From Gyrodactylus bullatarudis (Eukaryota; Platyhelminthes; Monogenea; Gyrodactylidea; Gyrodactylidae), in NCBI GenBank assembly GCA_012064415.1, contig SSNU01000108.1:9662-73661 (forward strand): a stretch of 64,000 bases of DNA. Reading direction: 5' to 3'. Position 1 is the stretch's first letter. The number at the start of each line of letters is the position of its first letter. Positions 56,651 through 64,000 of this stretch are shown here, one piece after another. The position numbers and the translations under genes are program-made. The notes under the pieces are model-generated. The model was not told the origin of the DNA. It saw only the letters and a program-made list of their open reading frames with translations, and ran no database searches.

Positions 56651-56734
56651 ATTTGGTTCGTGAATTCCGCCGGTGTGTTATTTATTATATTTACTAATTA
56701 AGATTAACTTGATAATCACGACATTTATAGGTAA

Positions 56735-56960
56735 AAAGAATGCCGAAAGTGTGAGGAATAAGCACTTCATTTCAGGCCTACTCATAGTTATAGAGTACAA
56801 AATACAAAGAAAGTTAAAAATTGATTTTTAAGGAGGGGGTAATCTGTATATTATCAGAATGTCAATTGTTTTCTGGTTACTGAATTTCCCATCTTTGGGT
56901 AAGAGTGCCTTTGGAACATACATATTATGAATATGCCATTTATGTGATATGATGAGGACT
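56735..56960. repeat. diverged copy of the element at 21523-22166
   Basis: It shares atgccgaaagt-gaggaataagc and ctactcat near its start and gtatattat...tttcccatctttgggt in the body with the nested element in E2. No terminal repeats remain. Confidence 0.5.
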
Positions 56961-57117
56961 CTTTTTTCTTAAAACACGATTGTTGTTCGGAAAAACTTCG
57001 TGCGAGATCAATTAATATCAAAGCAGGCGAGAAGAACTTTCTAGCTCCACGGTGAAAACCAAATAAAGCTGGAATTTTTAAAAAGAAAAGCCAAATTTTT
57101 GCGTTTAGTAAGTAGCA

Positions 57118-57615
57118 ATCAAACCCATAGTCTTACCTAGACGAATTTTGAAAAAAATAGACACCAATGTGAAGAACAAAGAGAAATTAGCTAATTCCCA
57201 ACCTTCAACCAGATACAGACCAAGAAAAAGGAATATGGCGGAAGGAAACCAAGATCAAAAAAAGATAACCTAAAAGATCCTCACTGTTTGGGGGTTGTGA
57301 GGAATTTATGGATAAACATATATCTTAGACAAAGATTTTTAGTCAAGCCCAGCCCAAAATGATAATAAGACAACTTTGGTGCCCAACAACAACGATAACT
57401 CCGCATCAGCAGAGGAACAACTCGCCAATGATGTCCTAGCAACACAATATAAGAAAAGGTACTACTCCCAGCCCTTGGAGAAAAAAGGATCCTCAAACCA
57501 GGCCCGGAAAAGATGTGCTTCGAATTCACCCAAGCAACAAAAATCAAAAGGGAAGAGTCGAAAAACTATCTCCAAGGGGTCCAGAGGAATAGAAACATAT
57601 TTCAAAAAGAGATAG
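57118..57615 (+). pseudogene. Penelope-like C-terminal tail
   Basis: The plus strand reads PRRILKKIDTNVKNKEKLAN and RYRPRKRNMAEGNQDQKKIT (57130-57265, matching 17841-18000). A frameshift leads to the frame 57376-57615, which is lysine-rich (KRCASNSPKQQKSKGKSRK) and ends RGIETYFKKR. The basic C-terminal tail plus a terminal hydrophobic-basic motif parallels KIQKFF at 25760 and MDEFVKRR at 34758. A hammerhead follows 140 bp later. Confidence 0.6.
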
Positions 57616-57752
57616 AAAGGTGTAACACCAACAGTCAGAAATCTACCCAACTAGCCCCCCCCCCCCGGTTACAAATAAATGCTCTGGTTGGCCCAAAAGA
57701 ACTTTACATTTATCATTGAATAATATTCTGTATAAATATACATGTCGGTGTA

Positions 57753-57796
57753 GGGTCTGATGAGAACCGACGAAATTAAAGAGCTCGTATACACCC
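57753..57796 (+). ncRNA. hammerhead ribozyme, core intact, cleavage triplet altered
   Basis: Stem I gggt (57753-57756), core CTGATGA (57757-57763), stem-loop II gaaccgac, GAAA (57772-57775), a decayed stem III (ttaaagagctcgtat), then AC instead of UC at the cleavage site (57791-57792), and stem I return accc (57793-57796). Stem I (gggt/accc) is a paired variant. Loss of U16.1 should impair cleavage. Confidence 0.65.
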
Positions 57797-57799
57797 AGA

Positions 57800-58900
57800 A
57801 TCTATTTTCGTTTTCTACCTACAAAATGCAAGACATTAGTCAGCAAAATGATAATATATTTGCGGAAATCAGGAATCTCAAGGATAAGATTTTTAGTACA
57901 GAAGTAAAAAATAGGTTAAAAAGCTAGCGAAACCAGCTAAACCCATATCATCAACAAAATTTGGCACGATTCCAGCAAAAAATTCCCCAATATTAATATT
58001 AACTGACAACCTTTAAAAAACCCTATATAATGGAATCAAATAATGTTCTTGATAAGATTCGACAATAAAAATAATATTGAAAAGATTATAAAGAGATATT
58101 TTTAAAAAATAGTTTTTATTAAGTATTTGCATAGCTCATTTGGTTTACCAAAAATGGAAGAGAATGGAGAAGAAACCAAGACTGAAAAATATACTTTAAA
58201 TGTGAGTTATCTTTTTCAACAATATTAATAAAATTTGAAAGCTGAATAATTTTTTTTGGCGAATATATTTTTGAATATATAATTGAATGGTGAATGCAAT
58301 GTTTTACCTTTTCCTCAACTGGAATGAGGAAATAATTGATTTTTTGAAGATTCCAAACCGTGAGTGTCTTGATCATAGGCTAATGAAATACTTGAATTGC
58401 GAAATTTTGAGTAAAATATGACATAAAATCAAAACACAAATGTTAATCAAACTGAAAAACAAAAGTAAAAAAATGTAGACAATAATCACCATAAGTAAGT
58501 GCAGAATTCAGTCCTAGCGAAAGTATAGATTTAGCAAAATGTGAAAAACCTGAGAAGTTAAAACTTTAGGGAAATGCTTGTGGGACGATAAATCATTTTA
58601 TACCAGAGATTCACGTAATTTTGTATATACGTCCGAAAATCCAGTTATTTGCATTTAGAAATTATTTGAAGTATTGAAAAAACAAGAGTTTTATTTACAC
58701 TGAATACGTATTTCTTAAAGCTTCATCAGCAGTGTTACTTTAAAAATGGAAATTATATATATAATCATTGAAATAATAAAATTAAAAATATAAGAATGAA
58801 AATAGTAAGAAGCAAATTTCATTAAAGAAAATAATGCAAGCTGAAAAAACACCCAAAAACTCAAAATTAATAGCAAAATTGAAGAGAAAAAAGGTGAAAA
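57800..58900. other. 1.1 kb without recognised gene
   Basis: AT-rich. Just after the hammerhead (57825-57930) a plus-strand frame reads MQDISQQNDNIFAEIRNLKD, which could be the N-terminus of a following PLE copy, but it is short and unsupported. Confidence 0.4.
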
Positions 58901-58903
58901 AGC

Positions 58904-59598
58904 TCACATAGGCCAGGGTAATATAAGATAATATGTATGGTTCTTTTGAACACACAGATCTGATTTAATAGTATTAATAAAGAATTTCTCTTTAATCCAG
59001 AGATCAGTGCTGTCATCACCTGAGTTCTTATAAAATATTGAAAAATTGGAATAGTCAGCATTATGATTATTGTCCGTTAAATGTTTATGAAAGTTGAACC
59101 GCAGTCGCATTGAAACTTATAAATTAAGAGAGTATTTTCTTCTGGCTTGAGCTGATCCTTATGAATTAAACTAAATAATCTTTGTGTTTTAAATACAATT
59201 TTTAATTGTATATTGGAAAAATGGTCATTTATAAGATTAATCAGTTTTCTTCTTACATCACTGCTAAAGCCATCACCTTTGAAATTTAGCTTCATGAAAA
59301 CGGTTTTGATCTCCTTATTATTTGAGATGGTAGTATCATCTGTTTGTCGTTCAGGCAAAGAGATAAATTTATCAATAAATCTTGTAGGATAGCCATTTTC
59401 CATCAAACTGTTTTTCAATCTCTCCAATTCATTAGGAAGTTCCTCTTCGCTTACGATTCTTTTTATTCTTTTAGACTGACCGACAACCAAACCAACTTTA
59501 TGAGAAATAGGACTGAAACTAGCGAAATGAAGATATTTGCCATTGTCAGTCTTCTTCTTATGAATGTTTCTTTGAATTGATCCATCGACTTTCAAAAT
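58904..59598 (-). pseudogene. Penelope-like element, third family: RT end and damaged GIY-YIG
   Basis: The minus-strand frame 59595-59077 reads NIHKKKTDNGKYLHFASFSP (the post-palm RK-T-T--YL-F-S-HP motif), MENGYPTRFIDKFISLP, LNFKGDGFSSDVRRKLINLI and LLIYKFQCDCGSTFINI. The last carries IYK and Cys-X-Cys, but the YIG triad is lost. A frame change gives RFNFHKHLTDNNHNADYSNF and KSDLCVQKN (59110-58904). It is related to, but distinct from, the other PLEs in the window. Catalytic parts of both the RT and the endonuclease are missing. Confidence 0.75.
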
Positions 59599-59699
59599 TT
59601 TTAACCATTATTATTTAATTATTTTGAAGCCTATACATGTTTATTATTCAAAATATATCGTCGAAGATACTTTTCGATTTGTTGATAAAATAAAGGAGT

Positions 59700-59797
59700 T
59701 AGATATAAGGTTAACAATTTGGAAAGTCGATGGATCAATTCAAAGAAACATTCATAAGAAGAAGACTGACAATGGCAAATATCTTCATTTCGCTAGT
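59700..59797 (+). repeat. inverted copy of the PLE segment 59517-59598
   Basis: Positions 59722-59797 are the exact or near-exact complement of 59517-59598 (both encode VDGSIQRNIHKKKTDNGKYL), with a ~125-bp spacer. The preceding plus-strand sequence (FRFVDKIKELDIRLTIWKVD, 59680-59740) extends the PLE post-palm region further upstream than the minus-strand copy does. Confidence 0.85.
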
Positions 59798-59960
59798 TGT
59801 CTGGTTGTCGTCAGGCACTTTTTTTGCCCTTCTTCCTTTTTGTTTTGTGTTTCTGGGGTGATGTAGAGGGGTTTCTTTTTCGATTTGGGGTTGAGGTTAT
59901 TAATCCGGGCTGTGAAAAGAAACGTTTGCGATCATTGTCTCTCTATTCAGCATGACTGAT
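59797..59960 (-). pseudogene. Penelope-like tail remnant
   Basis: The minus strand reads RKRFFSQPGLITSTPNRKRN, then PSTSPQKHKTKRKKGKK, matching the basic tail at 25760-26068 (RKRNTSTSPQQPKARRKQGK). It is fused to the inverted PLE copy at 59797. Confidence 0.6.
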
Positions 59961-60120
59961 GGTCAGCAACCTCACAATAAATATTAGTCTTGTGAAAATT
60001 ATTTCTCTCTCAGCAATTCATAAGAAGGCGACAGCTTCTAAAATAGAAGCTAAATTGAATTTTAATATTAGATAGATTCTAAACTCATATGGAAGGTTAG
60101 AGAACAACTAGCGTATACTC

Positions 60121-60161
60121 GAGTGATAAACGTTATATTTCGCCGGGTCTCTTCAGACTCT
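60121..60161 (-). ncRNA. hammerhead ribozyme (type I), PLE copy
   Basis: The minus strand reads agagt-CTGAAGA-gacccggc-GAAA-tataacgtttat-C-actc. The core is complete and stem III has one mismatch. It is nearly identical to the copy at 18722-18778, including flanking sequence (cggggtag; the upstream block with ccaatggaaggtcccaaat), so both derive from the same PLE subfamily. Confidence 0.75.
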
Positions 60162-60225
60162 ACCCCGGTTAACATATAAATATTATTACAATGCTCTATT
60201 TGGGACCTTCCATTGGTTCATTCTG

Positions 60226-61268
60226 ATCTATAATTAGTTTATGATCAACAGCAACCAAACGACTAACGTTTTCGTTTTTAATAAACCCCCATACTATTAC
60301 AGTTCCTCGACCAAATCCTCTCTTAATCCTAGTTGGCTTAGGGGGAGATTTGTCAATCCAACATACACTGAGGCCATCTGGTTCATTCAAGTTGAACTTC
60401 TTCTCATCAGAAAAGATTCCCTTTCCCCAATCTTGATTTTCGATAATTTTCTTACAAGCCTAGTCTTTACAAAAAGTTTTATTGTTCTCACATAATTCAG
60501 GGGTCAGTTTTGGTTTTCCCCAATATAAATTCTGCTCAATTTTTAAGAAACGACGAATCGTTCAATTGTTAGCTTTCAAATTAAATTCTTGTTTCATTTG
60601 TGCGGTCGTTTTTCTTCCGTTGACAGTCAAAACCTGATCCTCTTTTTGAGAAAATTAGGAATTATGCGTTTTCGACCTTTTTTCCGATTGGATTTTCTCG
60701 AAGAAAATGAGTTGTTCATGGTAGTTGAAGAACATCCTATCTCTCTGGCAATCATACGGTGACTGATACCCTCTGATTTCAGTAATGAAGCCAATTCTTT
60801 CTCAGAATTTGAAGACATAAATTGCCTGATTTCCTCAAAGATATTTTTGGGTTGCTGACCTGGAGTCATGCTGGAGCTGAGAACGAGCGAAAGATTTGTT
60901 TTGGATTTTTTTCTCAGAATTACTTAGTTTTGAATACTTTGGTCTTTCGCGTTACATTTTTAATTTCTGGTAGAATGATTAATTTATGAATACTGGCAAA
61001 TTAATTTGCGATTTGCGAATTGATTTTTAAACACAAAACTCCTCTCTCAAATAAGAAGTAGAAGGTTTAAAAAGTGAACTTTATTATTTCAATAAAAACG
61101 GTAATCATGTAATTTTGTATTTATGAATTAATCAAATGGAAAAAAATTACTACATTTGATTTTTGCATATCTTGCTAGACCAAATGAACTATATTGCAAT
61201 TTAATATCATTTAAAATAACCATACAACAACAAGTTTTCAAAGTGAAAACTTTTTTTGGCCACCACTA
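60226..61268 (-). pseudogene. Tc1-like transposon, 3'-truncated
   Basis: The element begins at about 61268 with tatagtggtggcc (a Tc1-type tip) and a short internal palindrome aagttttcactttgaaaactt (61232-61252). The transposase frame starts at 60869 (MTPGQQPKNIFEEIRQFMSS) and contains the HTH ISHRMIAREIGCSSTTMN. After frameshifts, LYWGKPKLTPEL and IFSDEKKFNLNEPDG give the first catalytic aspartate, and RGTVIVWGFIKNENVSRL follows (60390-60226). The second and third catalytic segments and the 3' TIR are missing: at about 60226 the sequence switches to PLE 3' sequence ending in a hammerhead. Confidence 0.8.
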
Positions 61269-61872
61269 TATATATACTTGCTAGAAAATAAATGAGAAAA
61301 GGTTTATAAGAACAAAATAAGAACAACATTTTTAATTTGATATAATAATACTGTCAGTTTCACACGAGGCGATATCCTCTCGATCTGTCTAGATGTTGTT
61401 TTATACTAAATCGGTTAGTGAATATTTTTTTTGAACTAATAAGAATAACTGTAATTTTTAAAGAAAGTAGAGTTCTATTTAAAATACACTAACTAACTAG
61501 AATTTGATTACATTTTAAGATTAAGTTTGTTCTCCAAGCATGTAGTTGAAAAGAGTAACAGCCCATGAAAGGGAAAACATCTAACAGACGGCTGTGAAAA
61601 ATATTTTACAAAGAAAAAATTGATTGAATTTTTTGTTGCACCGATTTATCAAAAAATTCACTGTATTTGGATAAGAAATAACAGCTGGTATCAAATCTAG
61701 AAATCCAATCAAAAAAAATTAATCACGAAAAATTTATTAATATATGAGACCTTGTTTTTGAAATGAAAAACAGAAATCAAGGGATTAATAGAGTTTCTTT
61801 AATTTCTTTTTCTTGCCGGTGATGCTCAGTTTAGTTTCCAACTCCACCTTCATTCGAAGACCATCCTTAAAA
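61269..61872. other. no recognised gene
   Basis: AT-rich spacer. Nothing recognised on either strand. Confidence 0.5.
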
Positions 61873-61874
61873 TA

Positions 61875-63551
61875 CAGTCAATTGGATAGATAACGATAGA
61901 TAATAAATGTACAAGTTCACAAATCTGTTTCTTATAACTCTCTGCCCCATTTTCATTGATCAATGATATTAGAGTATTATTCCGACCAATGAAATTAAAG
62001 CTAGAATTATCCCTTTGATTCACTCTCAACTTTTAAGATTCATTTATCTTCAATTTCTGAAGACTCTATATTTAATTAAATATCATTTTAAAATTTTCTA
62101 TTCATTCTTATGGTATGAAAAATATTTTTCTAGGATCTTTTATAACTGAATTACAATAACTTAGTTATCCATGATATTTTTGTCTCACATCATTCAATAG
62201 AGGATAAAAATTTACGTCTCCTAACAAAATTTCATTATAGTTTTTCAAAAATTTGTTGAATAATAATGATTTGAAGTTTGATCCAAAATATTTTAGGAAA
62301 AGATTTAAAATCCTAAAACACGGTTTCATTCTCTCGCACCCCTCCTTTATTCTAAGCTTGACAAAAATTACAAAAATCTTTCACATATGATATCATGAAT
62401 AATACATATCATAATAATACAACTTACTGTATGCTATAGTCTATAGAGTACCCCAATCGTTTTAAAAAACACTAACAAGGATATGTGATGGAGCCCCCTT
62501 TTTATCTTAAATTCTTACACTAAAGATATTCATTCACGAAGGATTTTCATTTTCTTTATTCAACTCTCTCCATTGGTTTAAAAGATCTTCAGACCATTGC
62601 CTCAGATCTTGCAACATCTATGCAATTAGATGGCTACATTGGCTCTTACATGACATTAATGAAAATATGTTAAAAGAATAACTTTCGTTTCGGTCAGCCT
62701 TCGGGAAAGAGTAAGAGTGCCCCAGATAATTTGCTTGATATTTTTTATTGCGAACTTCAATTCGTGCTAATCATCAAAACAATGATATTTTCAACTTTGA
62801 TGAGGCCGCCCTTTTTCTTAATTCCAACGAGAGGAAAGTCCTCACACGTGAAAATCAGAGTGCACATGATTTTAATGAGTTAAAAGACAGAATAACATTA
62901 GTTATTTAAAACAAAAGTTATTGTATTTCAGTTATAAAGGATCCTAGAAAAATATTTTAGAAAAATAGAATAGAAAATTTACTATAAAACGTTATTTAAT
63001 TAAATATAGAGTCTTCAGAAATTGAAGAGAAATGGATCCTAAAAGTTGTGAGTGAATCAAAGGGATAATTCTAGCTTTAACTCTTTCAGGTCCAGGGCCC
63101 ATATGTGGGCCAAAATATCAAACCTAAAATTTTTTGTAGAATTAAAGATCCAATAAATAAAAGATATACACCATTAAATAACTTTTTAATCAGTTTTCCC
63201 GAGAAAAGTTGAACCATAAGGTATTCCATTAGGATAGACGAAATTCACCTTATTTATTGAAAAAATTCTATAATTTCTTTTGCGGTCGCTTGAAAGTAGA
63301 TATTTTTTTCATTAAAAGGTTTTCAGATGATTTAAGGTTTTATTATTCATCTATAATTGATTCTGATTCCGAATATGTATTCATATTCAATTTTTGAAGT
63401 CATTAAATAGACTCGGACCTGAAAGGGTTAATTTCTTTGGTCGTAATAATACTCGAATATCATTGGTCAATGAAAATGTGGCACAGAGTTATAAGTAACA
63501 GATTTATTAGCTTGTACATTTAGTTCGAGGTGTTATCTATCCAATTGACTG
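61875..63551. mobile_element. long inverted-repeat element (pogo-like tips)
   Basis: The left arm 61875-62190 pairs with 62890-63080 plus 63432-63551 on the right, the latter split by a MITE. The tips are cagtcaattggatagataac and gttatctatccaattgactg. A TA lies outside the left tip, but the right flank reads tg, so one target base pair has changed or the true end differs slightly. The interior 62200-62870 has no coding region. Solo ends of the same family occur near 28700-28800. Confidence 0.75.
63081..63427. mobile_element. 347-bp MITE with TTAA target duplication (piggyBac-type)
   Basis: The tips ctctttcaggtcc and ggacctgaaaggg are inverted and TTAA flanks both sides (63077-63080, 63428-63431). 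Next to the left tip is a palindrome ggcccatatgtgggcc. It has no coding capacity. The TTAA target points to piggyBac mobilisation. The opposite arm of the host element preserves the uninterrupted site at 61996-61999. Confidence 0.88.
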
Positions 63552-64000
63552 TGCTAAAATTTATCTTATTCTATGGCCTGAAATCTAACTTGTTCACTGA
63601 ATGACACGGATTTTAGGGTCTTGCTTTTCATATTTAAAAATTTTACGTCATTTTGCACGTAATTCTGAAACTTGATACATGTGATAAACTTCTTTTTAGG
63701 AGAAAATGTTGAATTTGTTAATATGTAGCATTAAGATCTGCTTTCTATCTCATCATCGATTTTCGAAGTGCAAATGTATAGTCCTGTCAATCTTAATTAT
63801 TCTGGCTAAAATCTAAAAGAGAAATTAGAGAAAATCTTACATTGCGCTCATTGATTTTTTCAGGTTTCATAATATTATTGAGATAATTGTCGCAATTTTT
63901 TGTGGCCAAGACATGTTGAGTTCATTCTTGCAATTTGTAATTATATCGGTTAAGTTAAAATGTTTTTTAAAAATCTCGATCCCTTCTGCTTGCTTCGTAT
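63552..64000. other. no recognised gene
   Basis: AT-rich sequence to the window end. Nothing recognised. Confidence 0.5.

Noticed and set aside
1..64000. CRISPR arrays, operons, bacterial promoters or a phage-defence system
   Set aside because: Composition, introns, retrotransposon types and absence of tightly packed frames show eukaryotic DNA. Repeats here are dispersed or inverted, not regularly spaced.

Overview
This is AT-rich eukaryotic nuclear DNA, most likely from an invertebrate animal. The evidence is the mix of element types: Penelope-like retroelements with GIY-YIG endonucleases, Tc1/mariner, pogo/Tigger, Merlin, hAT, Ty3/gypsy and jockey/CR1-type LINEs, plus a spliceosomal-type intron inside a transposase. 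I found no convincing host gene and no bacterial signals. I cannot name the species from the sequence.

The window is a graveyard of nested mobile elements. Positions 228-3004 hold an IS630/Tc1-like element with TIRs of about 280 bp and a duplicated flank. Positions 3005-8230 hold a LINE (minus strand) interrupted by a full-length mariner with an open 340-residue transposase (4906-6158). Positions 8335-14425 are a run of relics: pogo, a P/THAP9-like candidate, a Penelope RT piece, a hAT, and two pieces of an unnamed invertebrate protein family lying in reverse order. Positions 14436-17697 hold a second LINE, split by an N-gap whose two flanks are identical, so the gap is probably an assembly artefact. 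Positions 18650-26350 hold Penelope-like elements (PLEs) around a 4.5-kb long-TIR pogo element that carries its own insertions. Positions 29571-31716 and 35976-38453 hold two more long-TIR pogo elements, with a KRBA2-like integrase and a PLE between them. Positions 39100-50500 hold PLE relics, a foldback element, a Merlin transposon with 389-bp TIRs and an 8-bp target duplication, and a Tc1-like relic. Positions 51040-54738 hold a LINE 3' end and a broken Ty3/gypsy element. Positions 56240-61268 hold PLE relics and a truncated Tc1. Positions 61875-63551 hold a large inverted repeat carrying a TTAA-flanked MITE whose empty site survives in the opposite arm.

The most informative recurring signal is a type-I hammerhead ribozyme at the ends of the PLE copies. 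I see six copies in which the core can be read end to end, plus two decayed ones. Stem I changes sequence between copies while staying paired (gagt/actc, aagt/actt, gggt/accc, aggt/acct). Hammerheads in PLE terminal repeats are already known; the array here, with one fully intact copy at 50443-50488, is a clear local example. The least described component is the protein family in pieces at 12976-14425. Only the mariner transposase looks potentially functional; nearly everything else carries frameshifts, stops, deletions or lost catalytic residues.
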